DNA of 64,000 bases from Litchfieldella anticariensis FP35 = DSM 16096 (GCF_000409775.1 NZ_KE332388.1:72552-136551); one strand, 5' to 3'; shown: positions 1 to 8,553, counted from the stretch's first letter. Notes: generated by a model not told the origin, from the sequence alone. A program made the numbers and translations.

Positions 1-688
1 CGAGACTGTCGCCGAAGCGGTGATGTACCGCGAGAATTTCGGTCAGCGCGAAGTGATGGTGCTGTGGCCGGAGTTCACCGGCTTCGATACCGACGCAGGT
101 ACCACCGTCACGCTCTCTGCCGTGGCCCGAGCACTCGGCCTGCGCGCTTACCTGGATGAAAGCGTCGGCTGGCACAAGACGCTCTCCAACGTGCCGGTCA
201 ATGGCGTTACGGGTATCTCCAAGGACGTGTTCTGGGACCTGCAGGATCCAGCGACCGATGCCGGTGTGCTCAACGCCGCGGACGTCACCACCCTGATCAA
301 CCAAGGCGGCTACCGCTTCTGGGGCTCGCGCACCTGCGATACCGACGGCCTGTTCCCGTTCGAGAACTACACCCGCACCGCCCAGGTGGTGGCCGACACC
401 ATGGCCGAGGCGCACATGTGGGCCGTCGACAAGCCCATGCACCCGTCGCTGGTGAAGGACATCATCGAAGGCCTCAACGCCAAGTTCCGCGAGTGGAAGG
501 CACTGGGCTACATCATCGACGGCAAGGCCTGGTTCAACGAGCAGGCCAACTCCGAGACCACCCTCAAGGCCGGCAAGCTGTACATCGATTACGACTACAC
601 GCCCGTGCCGCCTCTCGAAAACCTCATGTTCCAGCAGCGAATCACCGACCAGTACCTTGTCGACTTCGCCGCGCGGATCAACGGCTAG
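1..688 (+). CDS. Phage tail sheath protein (FI-like), 5' truncated by window edge
   Basis: The reading frame is open from base 2, so only the C-terminal ~228 residues of a protein that is usually near 390 residues are present. The sequence matches the conserved C-terminal half of contractile-tail sheath proteins, with the typical run around '[10 protein letters not shown]' and the late '[14 protein letters not shown]' end. The sheath assembles around the tail tube and contracts to drive the tube through the host envelope. The tube gene follows 10 bp downstream, as in P2 FI-FII. The internal GTG/ATG at 20-25 is not the real start, because the frame continues upstream with sensible residues. 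Confidence 0.95.
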   Translation, partial: ETVAEAVMYRENFGQREVMVLWPEFTGFDTDAGTTVTLSAVARALGLRAYLDESVGWHKTLSNVPVNGVTGISKDVFWDLQDPATDAGVLNAADVTTLINQGGYRFWGSRTCDTDGLFPFENYTRTAQVVADTMAEAHMWAVDKPMHPSLVKDIIEGLNAKFREWKALGYIIDGKAWFNEQANSETTLKAGKLYIDYDYTPVPPLENLMFQQRITDQYLVDFAARING

Positions 689-698
689 GAGCTAACCG

Positions 699-1208
699 AT
701 GGCACTGCCCAAGAAACTCAAGGACCTCAACCTGTTCGGCAATGGCGACAACTGGCAAGGCCTGGTCGACACGCTGACGCTGCCCCCGCTCGCTCGCAAG
801 ATGGAAGAGTGGCGCGGTGGCGGCATGGACGCCCCGGTCGATATCGACCTGGGCGGGGAGAAGATCACCTTCGAATGGACGATTGGCGGCCTGGTACCGG
901 CGATCTTCGACAACTTCGGCACCAACCGCCTGGATGCCGACCTGTTGCGCTTCGAAGGCTTCTACGAGCGTGACGACGTGGGCCAGACCTCCGCCGTCAG
1001 CGTCGTGGTGCGCGGCCGTCACCAGCAGATCGCCATGGGCGATGCCAAGGCCGGCGAGAACACCGCCCACCAGGTCACCACCACATGCAGCTATTACAAG
1101 CTCGAGATCGATGGCGTGACCGTCATCGAGATCGACGTGCCCGGGCTGGTGTTCATCGTCAACGGCGAGGATCGCTACGCCGCTCGCCGCCGGGCACTGG
1201 GCCTGTAA
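699..1208 (+). CDS. Phage major tail tube protein (FII-like)
   Basis: A 169-residue protein, the normal size for P2 FII tube proteins, starting 'MALPKKLKDLNLF', a typical opening for this family. It polymerises into the rigid inner tube inside the contractile sheath. The ATG follows an AGGAGCTAACCG ribosome-binding stretch directly after the sheath stop codon. Its place between sheath and gpE-like genes is the standard P2 tail order, which supports the call independently of sequence likeness. Confidence 0.93.
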   Translation: MALPKKLKDLNLFGNGDNWQGLVDTLTLPPLARKMEEWRGGGMDAPVDIDLGGEKITFEWTIGGLVPAIFDNFGTNRLDADLLRFEGFYERDDVGQTSAVSVVVRGRHQQIAMGDAKAGENTAHQVTTTCSYYKLEIDGVTVIEIDVPGLVFIVNGEDRYAARRRALGL

Positions 1209-1250
1209 TCACAGGCCATCCACCCTCTACCACTGTTTGGAACCGACACC

Positions 1251-1547
1251 ATGACCAACAAAGCGAACACCGAAGAAATCACTCTCGACAGCCCCATCCA
1301 GCGCGGCGAGAAAACCATCGAGAAGATCTTCCTGCGCAAGCCCAGCTCCGGCGAGCTGCGCGGCCTGGCACTTTCCGACGTGCTGCATCTGCAGGTCGAT
1401 GCCTTGGTCAAGCTCACCCCGCGCCTGTCGAGCCCGGCCTTGACCGAGCCCGAGATGCGCAACCTCGACCCCGCCGACCTGGTGCAGATCGGAGGCGCGA
1501 TCGCCGGTTTTTTGCTGACGAAGCGGGCCAAGGGCGAGACCGCCTAG
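1251..1547 (+). CDS. Phage tail assembly chaperone gpE (unshifted product)
   Basis: A 98-residue protein corresponding to P2 gpE, the tail assembly chaperone made between the tube and tape-measure genes. The unshifted product ends at the TAG at 1545-1547. Residues 86-88 (G-F-L) are encoded by a run of six T followed by G, which is the slippery site used to produce the longer E+E' protein. Chaperone pairs made by frameshifting coat the tape measure during tail assembly; this role is known for the family and inferred here. Confidence 0.9.
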   Translation: MTNKANTEEITLDSPIQRGEKTIEKIFLRKPSSGELRGLALSDVLHLQVDALVKLTPRLSSPALTEPEMRNLDPADLVQIGGAIAGFLLTKRAKGETA

Positions 1548-1717
1548 GCCGTGCGGCGGGGCCTGACATAAGCCTGCCCGAGCACGTCGAAGAGGCGATG
1601 GCGGATCTCGCTATCGCCTTCCACTGGACGCCGGCGGACTGCGCCGGCTTCTCCCTCTCCGAATTGATGCAGTGGCGTGAACGCGCCCGGCGGCGCACCC
1701 AGCCTGACGCTGATTGA
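1251..1717 (+). CDS. Phage tail assembly chaperone gpE+E' (-1 frameshift product)
   Basis: Reading shifts by -1 at the heptamer T TTT TTG (1508-1514). The first 88 codons are shared with gpE; the next codon then starts at 1514 and the frame stays open to the TGA ending at 1717, giving about 155 residues. The shifted part contains 'MADLAIAFHWTPADCAGFSL' and 'LMQWRERA', the hallmark of the P2 GpE' family. The shifted segment has no obvious independent start with a ribosome site, so it is best annotated as a fusion and not a separate gene. A GC-rich GGCC-N9-GGCC stretch about 35 bases downstream might stimulate slippage. Confidence 0.88.
1508..1514 (+). other. Programmed -1 ribosomal frameshift slippery heptamer
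   Basis: TTTTTTG is in the X XXY YYZ register relative to the gpE frame (GGT TTT TTG), the arrangement needed for simultaneous slippage of P-site and A-site tRNAs. The -1 frame is open from here to 1717 and encodes the conserved E' domain. Confidence 0.88.
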
Positions 1718-1743
1718 AGAACGAAGACTAAAAGGAGCCACCG

Positions 1744-4230
1744 GTGGCCAAACCGCTCAAACTCGAAGTACTCCTGGGGGCGATCGACAAAGCCACCGGC
1801 CCACTGAAGAAGATCACCCAGGGCAGCGGCAAGACGGCGCAGGCCTTGAAGGCCAGCCGTGACGAGCTTCGTTCCCTCGAGGCCGCGCAGAAGAACCTGC
1901 GCGGCTTCACCAACCTCAAACGCAACAGCGAGCAGACCGCCCGGGCGTTGGATGACCAGCAGCGCCAGGTACGCGAACTCACCCAGCAGATCAAGAATGC
2001 CGAAGGCCCCACCCGGCAGCTCACACGGCAGCGTGACGCCGCGATCCGCAAGGCGCGTGAGCTCAAGCAGCAGTACCAGGGCGAACAGCAGCAGCTGCAG
2101 CAGTTGCGCACCCAGATGCGACAAGTCGACGGCGTTACCGGCTCGCTCAACAACCAGCAAGGCGAACTGGCCCGACGGATCCGCACCGCCAACCGGCAGA
2201 TCGAGCAACAGCAGGCCCGCCTGAAACGCGTGGCGGAACAGCAGCGCCGCGCGGCACAGGCCAGCCAGGCCTATGGCCGATCGATGGGCCGCATCAACCG
2301 TATGGCCGGTGTCGGTGCGACCGGTGCCGCCACCGGTGGCGCGGCCCTTTATGGCGGTGCGCGAATGCTCGCCCCGGGCGTCGACTATGGCGCCGCCATG
2401 TCCCGCGTGCAGGCATTGACCCGCATGAACAAGGACGATCCACTGATGCAGGCCTTGCGCGACCAGGCGCGAGAGCTGGGCTCGAGCACGTCATTCAGTG
2501 CCACCCAGGCCGCCGATGCTCAGGGCTTCCTGGCCATGGCCGGCTTCGATCCCGAGGCGATCATGGCGGCCATGCCCGACATGTTGAACCTCGCCAAGGC
2601 CAACGGCACCGATCTTGGCCGTACCGCGGATATCTCCTCGAACATTCTGTCCGGCTTCGGGCTCGACCCCGCCCAGATGGGCCGTGTCGGCGATGTCCTG
2701 ACCGCAACAACCACCCGGGCAAACGTCAATCTCGAGATGCTCGGTGAGTCGATGAAGTACGTTGCGCCCCAGGCCCGGGCGATGGGCGTCTCGATCGAGG
2801 AAGCCGCCGCCATGGCCGGCTTGCTGGGCAACGTGGGTATCCAAGGCAGCCAGGCCGGCACCACCCTGCGCGCGATGATGACACGCCTCTCCGCACCAAC
2901 GAGCAAAGCTGCCAGCGCGCTCGAGGACCTGGGCGTCAACGCCAAGGATGCCGAAGGCAACCTGCGTAACGTACCCAAGATCCTCGCCGACGTGGCCAAG
3001 GCCACCGAAAACATGGGTAACGCTGACCGCGCCGCCTATCTCAAGGATATCTTCGGCGAGGAACCCGGTGCCGGCATGGCCGAGCTCATCGCCCAGCAGG
3101 GCGCCGCCGGCGTCGAGAAGTTCGTCGAGATCCTCGAGAACGCAGCCGGCGAGAACGCGCGTGTCGCCAAAACCATGGCGGACAACATCCAGGGCGACCT
3201 ACAGGGACTCAATAGTGCTTGGGAAGAGATCGGCATCACGATTACCGATACCAACGATGGCCCGCTGCGTCAGCTGATCCAGAACATCACCGAGATCACC
3301 CGGGCGGTGGGCAACTGGATGAAGGAAAACCCCGGCCTGACCAGCACGCTGACGACGGTCGCGGCCGTACTGGCGGCTGTCGTGGCGGGCGGTGGTGCCC
3401 TGACCATGATGCTGGCCTCGGTACTGGGCCCCATCGCCATGGTGCGCTATGCCCTCACCCTGCTGTCGCTCAATCCGGTATCGCTGACGATCATGGCCAT
3501 CGTCGCCGCAGCGGCCGCCCTCGCCGGCGCCGCCTACCTGGTTTACAGGAACTGGGACAAGATCAGTGACTGGTTCTCCCAACGCTGGGAGACCGTCAAG
3601 GAAGCCTTCAACAACGGCCTGGGCGGCATTGCCGCGCTCATCCTCGACTTCTCGCCGCTGGGCCTGTTCTACCGTGCCTTCGCTGGGGTGATGAACTATT
3701 TCAACGTCGAACTCCCGGCCAGCTTCAGCGAATTCGGCAGCAACATCATCGACGGCCTGATCAGTGGCATCGAAGCCAAATGGCAAGCGCTCCGGGACAA
3801 GGTTACCGGCCTGGGCGACAGCGTCGGCGGCTGGTTCAAGGAACAACTGGGGATCAACTCACCCTCGCGCGTGTTCGCTCAGTTCGGCCGCTACACCGTC
3901 GACGGCCTGAATGTGGGGCTCGATGCCCAGCGCGACGAACCCGCCAAGCGGGTACGTGATATCGCCAAGCGAGTGGCCCAGGCAGGGGCTGGCATTGCGA
4001 TCGGTACCGCCGGCATGACAGCCGCGGCGGATGTGCCGATCGATCATCGTCCCGCCGTCAGCGCACCGGCCGTAGCTGCGCAGACCAGCGGTGACTCCAT
4101 CACCATCAACGTCTACGGCTCGCCGGGCCAGGATGAACGCGCCCTGGCCCAGGAGATCGGTCGCATCCTCGATCAGCGTGACCGCGAGAAAGCCGCCCGC
4201 CGCCGTTCCTCCCTACGTGACATCGACTAG
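1744..4230 (+). CDS. Phage tail tape measure protein (gpT-like)
   Basis: An 828-residue protein with GTG start after AAAAGGAGCCACCG. Residues ~30-180 are a charged, Gln-rich coiled-coil region. The conserved tape-measure core lies at about 230-430. Residues ~534-604 are strongly hydrophobic, consistent with membrane insertion during DNA injection. A Gly/Ala-rich tail follows. The protein sets tail length and is expelled into the host envelope. It follows the E/E' chaperone pair, the usual arrangement. The length is typical for a medium-length P2-type tail. Confidence 0.93.
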   Translation: MAKPLKLEVLLGAIDKATGPLKKITQGSGKTAQALKASRDELRSLEAAQKNLRGFTNLKRNSEQTARALDDQQRQVRELTQQIKNAEGPTRQLTRQRDAAIRKARELKQQYQGEQQQLQQLRTQMRQVDGVTGSLNNQQGELARRIRTANRQIEQQQARLKRVAEQQRRAAQASQAYGRSMGRINRMAGVGATGAATGGAALYGGARMLAPGVDYGAAMSRVQALTRMNKDDPLMQALRDQARELGSSTSFSATQAADAQGFLAMAGFDPEAIMAAMPDMLNLAKANGTDLGRTADISSNILSGFGLDPAQMGRVGDVLTATTTRANVNLEMLGESMKYVAPQARAMGVSIEEAAAMAGLLGNVGIQGSQAGTTLRAMMTRLSAPTSKAASALEDLGVNAKDAEGNLRNVPKILADVAKATENMGNADRAAYLKDIFGEEPGAGMAELIAQQGAAGVEKFVEILENAAGENARVAKTMADNIQGDLQGLNSAWEEIGITITDTNDGPLRQLIQNITEITRAVGNWMKENPGLTSTLTTVAAVLAAVVAGGGALTMMLASVLGPIAMVRYALTLLSLNPVSLTIMAIVAAAAALAGAAYLVYRNWDKISDWFSQRWETVKEAFNNGLGGIAALILDFSPLGLFYRAFAGVMNYFNVELPASFSEFGSNIIDGLISGIEAKWQALRDKVTGLGDSVGGWFKEQLGINSPSRVFAQFGRYTVDGLNVGLDAQRDEPAKRVRDIAKRVAQAGAGIAIGTAGMTAAADVPIDHRPAVSAPAVAAQTSGDSITINVYGSPGQDERALAQEIGRILDQRDREKAARRRSSLRDID

Positions 4231-4241
4231 GAGATCACCCA

Positions 4242-4685
4242 ATGCTGATGGCGCTTGGCATGTTCGTCTTCGAGACCCGCTCCGTGCCGTACCAGGAGCT
4301 GCAGCGCTCGACCCAATGGCGCCACGCGAGCCAGTCGCGCGTCGGCGATCGCCCGGCCTACCAGTTCGTCGGGCCGGGCACCGATACCATCACCCTTTCC
4401 GGCACGCTGCTGCCGGAATTCACCGGCGGTCGCATCGACCTGGACGAGATCCGTGACATGGCCGACCAGGGCAAGGCCTGGCCGCTGGTCGAGGGCACCG
4501 GCCGCCAGTACGGCCTGTGGGCGATTACCCGCGTGGAGGAAACCTCGAGCGTGTTCTTTCGCGACGGCATGGCGCAGAAGATCGAGTTCACCCTCACGCT
4601 CGAGCACGTCGATGACGAGCGCACGGATCTGATCGGCAACCTGACCACCTACGGCATCGCCCGCTTTGCCGGGGCCTACGTATGA
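4242..4685 (+). CDS. Phage tail protein gpU-like
   Basis: A 147-residue protein starting 'MLMALGMFVFETRSVPYQEL', with the conserved WRH, 'RPAYQFVGPG', 'ITLSGTLLPE' and 'QGKAWPLVEGTGRQYGLW' blocks of P2 gpU, a tail-completion protein near the tail terminus. An AGGAGATCACCC ribosome site precedes the ATG. Its stop overlaps the next start (ATGA at 4682-4685), indicating translational coupling with the D gene. Confidence 0.92.
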   Translation: MLMALGMFVFETRSVPYQELQRSTQWRHASQSRVGDRPAYQFVGPGTDTITLSGTLLPEFTGGRIDLDEIRDMADQGKAWPLVEGTGRQYGLWAITRVEETSSVFFRDGMAQKIEFTLTLEHVDDERTDLIGNLTTYGIARFAGAYV

Positions 4686-5725
4686 ACCAGGAAAGTACGC
4701 CCTACCGCTACCGGCGTCCTAGCTACCGCATCACCCTGGGCGGTACCGACATCACCCCGCGGATCAATGGCCGCCTGATCAACCTGACGCTACGCGAACA
4801 GCGTGGCCTCGAGGCTGATCAACTGGATATCACCCTGGCCGACCACGACGGCGCCCTGGCCCTGCCCCGACGTGGCGCAGAGCTCCAGGTCGCCTTCGGC
4901 TGGCAGGATGAAGGCCTGATCGACAAGGGCCTGTTCACGGTCGACGAGATCCAGCACTCAGGCTCGCCGGATCAACTGACCATCCGCGCCCGATCGGCAG
5001 ATTTGCGCGGGCAGCTGCCTGGCAAACGCACCCAAAGCTGGCACGACCTCACCGTGGGTGAAATCGTCGAGACCATCGCCAAGCGCCATGGCCTGGACCC
5101 GGTGATCGGCAAGACGCTGGGCGGGATCCGCGTCGGGCATATCGACCAGACCGAAGAGTCGGACCTCAACTTCCTGACCCGCCTGGGCGAACGATACGAT
5201 GCCATCGCCGCAATAAAGACCGGCCACATGCTGTTCACCGTCGCCGGCGAGGCGCTGACGGCTAGCGGCCTGGCCATGCCCACCATCCCCCTGACCCGCC
5301 GTGACGGCGACCAGCACCGATACAGCAGCACCGATCGGGAAGCCTTCGAAGGCGTGAAGGCCTACTGGAACGACACCAGCGGGGCCGAACGCAAGATCGT
5401 ACTGGTCGGCAGTGGCGACAACGCCAAGCAGCTGCGGCCCACCTATGCCAGCGAAGCCGATGCCCTGGACGCCGCCCAGGCCGAATGGCAACGCCTTCAA
5501 CGCGGCCTGGCCGAGTTCGAACTCACCCTGGCCTACGGGCGACCGGATATCGTGCCCGAGTCACCGCTCACCCTGAGCGGCTGGAAGCCCGATATCGATG
5601 CCACGCCCTGGCTGGTCACTGAAGTGCAGCACTCGCTCAACGATAGTGGCTTCGGCACGCGCATACGGTGTGAGGTGAAAGGATCGGAAGAGGAAGACCA
5701 GGGGGAAGAGGAAAACGGGGCCTAG
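4682..5725 (+). CDS. Phage late control protein D / baseplate hub (gpD-like)
   Basis: A 347-residue protein of the P2 gpD family, a T4 gp27-like tail hub component; the 'late control' name is historical. The N-terminal part 'RITLGGTDITPRINGRLINL' and the central hub-type domain are well conserved, and the C-terminus is an acidic Glu-rich tail. It is the last gene of the tail operon, as in P2, and is followed by a stem-loop. Start overlaps gpU. Confidence 0.93.
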   Translation: MNQESTPYRYRRPSYRITLGGTDITPRINGRLINLTLREQRGLEADQLDITLADHDGALALPRRGAELQVAFGWQDEGLIDKGLFTVDEIQHSGSPDQLTIRARSADLRGQLPGKRTQSWHDLTVGEIVETIAKRHGLDPVIGKTLGGIRVGHIDQTEESDLNFLTRLGERYDAIAAIKTGHMLFTVAGEALTASGLAMPTIPLTRRDGDQHRYSSTDREAFEGVKAYWNDTSGAERKIVLVGSGDNAKQLRPTYASEADALDAAQAEWQRLQRGLAEFELTLAYGRPDIVPESPLTLSGWKPDIDATPWLVTEVQHSLNDSGFGTRIRCEVKGSEEEDQGEEENGA

Positions 5726-5734
5726 ATTTGAAAT

Positions 5735-5770
5735 CGGCGGGGGAATCCCCCGCCGAGGGCGCTACTTTTT
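5735..5770 (+). terminator. Probable terminator after the tail operon
   Basis: A perfect 9-bp GC stem (5735-5743 with 5747-5755) around an AAT loop lies 9 bases after the gpD stop. A run of five T occurs about 10 bases past the stem, further than in an ideal intrinsic terminator. It separates the rightward tail operon from the convergent cargo gene. Confidence 0.6.
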
Positions 5771-5808
5771 GCGTAGGAGCCTAATGTCAGTTATGCATCG
5801 ATACAAAA

Positions 5809-6792
5809 TTAACCGTAAATCACCTTATATGCTCCTGTTTGTTCAACTATCTCTTCTTGTAGGTTAGTTATTTCTTGTCTCGCCTTACTATTGCTATGAG
5901 GCATCCCTTTTGCCTGCAAGAAAATTTTACTGGTTGCCACTCGATCATCAAGCTCTTTGCATAAAGCAGAAATGACACCAGGCTTTACTTTATTCAACTC
6001 TAAATATAGTTTCTCGAAATCTTGTTTTATTCTTATCGCTTGTTCTGATCCCATGATGCCAGCCGCAAACCTTTTTGCCTGTAATTCTGTCGCCTTTTCA
6101 TCCACCCTATGAAAATTTTCTAGCAACTTAAGGGACTCTCTAAGATTTTTTAGAGGCTCTTCAAAACTATTTTTATTAAAAAGGGATATTGCGGAGATTG
6201 TGCCCACGGTGTGAACACCATCGGTGTCTTCGTGTTTTTTCTCCCCACTCTCCTTGTCAATATAGTAGTGGCGATATACTAACGATACAGCCACATTCCT
6301 TTTTCCACTCCTAGCCATGTCTTCTAATGAAAACTTACATAACATGGGCAACGAATCTTTTATGTTGCGCATATATTTATACAATTCATAAACGTAATTC
6401 AGGGATATGCTAAGAGTTTCTATTCTCTCTTTTTTCTCTGAGAAAATCTTTCTAAGGCCATCGATAGCCTCTTGGCGCTTTCTCTCTTTTTCGTATCGAT
6501 CAGCAGCTATTCTAACCTTGCTATCTTTTGCAAACTTACTCAGCGCGCAGCGGTTGCCTAAAATGGAAAAGCCTCCACTTTTAAGCGCAACCACAAAACC
6601 ATAATTATGTTTTTGATGACATAACCCACCACTCTCCAATACACGACAACACCTGAGTGAATCGCTTAAGTGATAATGCCCGGCAATATCGGCATAGTTA
6701 TCAGTGCTTACGCCCTTTTCTTCTTCAAATCCGTCGAGGGCGGCTATCTCCTCATAACTACTAAAATTCTTAACAATAATTTCTTCAGGCAT
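5809..6792 (-). CDS. Unknown AT-rich cargo protein with N-terminal Cys/His cluster
   Basis: A 327-residue soluble protein that I do not recognise. ATG is preceded by AGGTGATGCTAT. Residues ~47-82 contain a Cys/His cluster: a CC pair, 'LCHQKH', then a Gly-rich 'GGFSILGNRC', suggestive of a small zinc-binding fold. The rest is charged and helical, with Lys/Glu-rich coiled-coil-like stretches near 95-125 and 205-255. No signal peptide or membrane segment is visible. Base composition is clearly lower in GC than the phage structural genes. It sits just past gene D, a position where P2-like phages often carry accessory genes for superinfection exclusion or defence; that role is only inferred from position. 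Confidence 0.75.
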   Translation of the reverse strand: MPEEIIVKNFSSYEEIAALDGFEEEKGVSTDNYADIAGHYHLSDSLRCCRVLESGGLCHQKHNYGFVVALKSGGFSILGNRCALSKFAKDSKVRIAADRYEKERKRQEAIDGLRKIFSEKKERIETLSISLNYVYELYKYMRNIKDSLPMLCKFSLEDMARSGKRNVAVSLVYRHYYIDKESGEKKHEDTDGVHTVGTISAISLFNKNSFEEPLKNLRESLKLLENFHRVDEKATELQAKRFAAGIMGSEQAIRIKQDFEKLYLELNKVKPGVISALCKELDDRVATSKIFLQAKGMPHSNSKARQEITNLQEEIVEQTGAYKVIYG

Positions 6793-6802
6793 ATAGCATC
6801 AC

Positions 6803-7050
6803 CTATGCTGGCACTTCACCAGTCGCTAGCATCCGTTGGAACTCATCTTCACTCAGGATCGTGCAACCCTGTGCTCTAGCCTTGGGCAGCTTGGATGCAC
6901 CTGCTCTCGGCCCAGCACATACAAAGTGCAGGTTCTTGGTGCCCCCATCTTCCGCACTCGCTCTCTCTGTGCAGCGCGAACTGAAACACCAGGCAACGTG
7001 ACGCACGGCAGCCATGCAAAACGCCAGCCCGTGGGCTGGGGTTTGCGTTA
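6803..7050 (-). pseudogene. BRCT-domain remnant (frameshifted)
   Basis: The minus-strand frame ending at 6803 encodes 'FVCAGPRAGASKLPKARAQG' followed by 'CTILSEDEFQRML', the C-terminal half of a BRCT domain as found in NAD-dependent ligases and exonuclease-BRCT proteins. The expected first beta strand ('VTLPGVSVRAAQRE') appears in a different frame around 6970-7000, and the middle of the domain is missing. The gene is therefore broken by at least one frameshift and a deletion. What protein it came from cannot be said. The stop lies 10 bases from the start of the downstream cargo gene. Confidence 0.6.
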
Positions 7051-7100
7051 GCAATGGCTGGCGGCGAGCTTCAGGCCCGCCGCGCATGATTGCGTAAACG

Positions 7101-7475
7101 CTAGTTGATGTACCTGTAGGACTGCGGCGCGGTCCCATTGGGGATAACCTCATTCAGTGCGACGGGTTGTTCGTAGCGCTGGGGGTTCTCAACTCTGATG
7201 GCAAATCCTTTATCACGCCCGCTGAAGTACGACTCGAAAAAGTTAAAGCTGATCCCCGCATGAGCCTTGGTTTCCTCCCAAAGCTTCTCGGGCTCCAGTG
7301 CGATAACGCCCCCTACGTCAAATTCACCGACCACTTTCCCGACCGGCATGGTCGCGTATATCACAATTTTTTCAACACCGTCCCGCTTGAATATGCTCTT
7401 CCTGAACTCGAAGTGCTTGCTGCCATCCAAAATGGAATCGGCAAATTCAGGCTTAATCGACAATAAGACTTTCAT
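7101..7475 (-). CDS. ASCH-domain protein (PUA-like fold)
   Basis: A 124-residue protein spanning one ASCH domain: N-terminal 'LLSIKPEFADSILDGSKHFE', then 'FRKSIFKR', 'KIVIYATMPVGKVVGEF' and a C-terminal helical tail. ASCH domains resemble PUA folds and are thought to bind RNA or modified bases. I chose ATG 7475 because AAGGTGG lies 5 bases upstream; an in-frame GTG at 7484 is less likely. It overlaps the 3' end of the upstream GNAT gene by 23 bases, so the two are probably translated together. Low GC relative to the phage backbone suggests a cargo origin. Function in the cell is unknown. Confidence 0.8.
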   Translation of the reverse strand: MKVLLSIKPEFADSILDGSKHFEFRKSIFKRDGVEKIVIYATMPVGKVVGEFDVGGVIALEPEKLWEETKAHAGISFNFFESYFSGRDKGFAIRVENPQRYEQPVALNEVIPNGTAPQSYRYIN

Positions 7476-8508
7476 TGATACCACCTTCTATGCATATACG
7501 CTTCATAGTGTCGCTAGGCAATCTCATAAAGCCCCAATATTCATTTTCATTAAGGCCAAAACTGTCGATGAGCTCACCCCTAGTAATTCGTCTCTTTAAA
7601 GCTAAATTATAGCTGAAACGGATGATTACCGGGTAATTTTGCCTTGCATAAAAGTTGCGCAATTCTTCTGGACTGAAAACGCTGTACGGTTCGCAGTATC
7701 TATAAAACTCAGAGAAATCAGAGAACTCTCTTATGCTCCTAACATCCTCCACAACACATACTGACGTCACTACTGACCGAAACCGTGCAGGGCCGGCATT
7801 GTCCGAGGTACGGTAAATCAACAGCGTGTCGCCTCTGCCCAAGTACTCGGTACCACGCATCTTGGTTAGATAGACCTTATGGATGCTATTGGTATGAGAT
7901 ACATCCTGAACGACACTGGCATGCTCATTATTGAGAATGGAATCTGGTAAGAGCCGGGTATGCCATTGAGGGTACAGAGAGAGCAGAAAGTTTCGATTGG
8001 GACGAACATCGACAAGGGGATAGTTCATGAGAGGATCGGGATAAGCTGGGGCAATTCTCTTCAGCAACACTAGCTCGGTACCGTTATGGGTCGATTTTTC
8101 GCCGGCAACCTCAAACCCATAACGTTCAAAGAGAGAAACCAATGCAACATGCTTCGAAAAAACCGTCACATAAATCTCCGCCACTCCATTCTCGATAGCG
8201 TGATCAAAAGCTTTTTTTATAAATCGCTCACCTAGACGAGTGCCGTGGGGGTTGATTTTCAGCGTGCCTATTTTCAATCGACGAGCTGGTGGCAATGGGG
8301 GGTCAACATCGCCTAACTCTTCGTCCTCTATCTTGAGATAAAGGAACCCATCAATTGCCCCATCGTCATTATAAAATACATAAGCACGATCACCGGCCTT
8401 TGCCTTTTTATCGAACCACAAAGAGAACTCGGCATAGTCCCCTCTCAATGAATCGAAAAAGGCGTCACTCAAATTGATGTCTCGAAAGAATTGTACAACT
8501 AGATTCAT
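7453..8508 (-). CDS. GNAT acetyltransferase with C-terminal PUA/EVE-like domain
   Basis: A 351-residue protein with a strong ribosome site (GGGGGGAACATA) before the ATG. Residues ~1-155 form a GNAT domain: 'LKIGTLKINPHGTRLGERFI' carries the beta4-alpha3 acetyl-CoA binding pattern, and 'VALVSLFERYGFEVAGE' the end of the fold. Residues ~170-351 contain 'GRGDTLLIYRTSDNAGPARF', which resembles PUA/EVE-like domains that read nucleic acid. Acetyltransferase and nucleic-acid recognition in one chain hints at an RNA or DNA base target, but the substrate is not known. It overlaps the ASCH gene, and both are lower in GC than neighbours. A GNAT toxin of toxin-antitoxin type is an alternative. Confidence 0.75.
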   Translation of the reverse strand: MNLVVQFFRDINLSDAFFDSLRGDYAEFSLWFDKKAKAGDRAYVFYNDDGAIDGFLYLKIEDEELGDVDPPLPPARRLKIGTLKINPHGTRLGERFIKKAFDHAIENGVAEIYVTVFSKHVALVSLFERYGFEVAGEKSTHNGTELVLLKRIAPAYPDPLMNYPLVDVRPNRNFLLSLYPQWHTRLLPDSILNNEHASVVQDVSHTNSIHKVYLTKMRGTEYLGRGDTLLIYRTSDNAGPARFRSVVTSVCVVEDVRSIREFSDFSEFYRYCEPYSVFSPEELRNFYARQNYPVIIRFSYNLALKRRITRGELIDSFGLNENEYWGFMRLPSDTMKRICIEGGINESLIVD

Positions 8509-8553
8509 TATGTTCCCCCCACGCTGCGGCGCTTATCGTTATTCCGACATCAA

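Noticed and set aside
1414-2208. 264-codon minus-strand open frame opposite gpE' and the tape measure gene
   Set aside because: Leu-rich shadow of the coiled-coil Gln/Arg codons in the tape measure; no start context.
7167-7466. 99-codon plus-strand open frame opposite the ASCH gene
   Set aside because: Shadow of the ASCH gene, which has recognisable domain sequence and a ribosome site on the minus strand.
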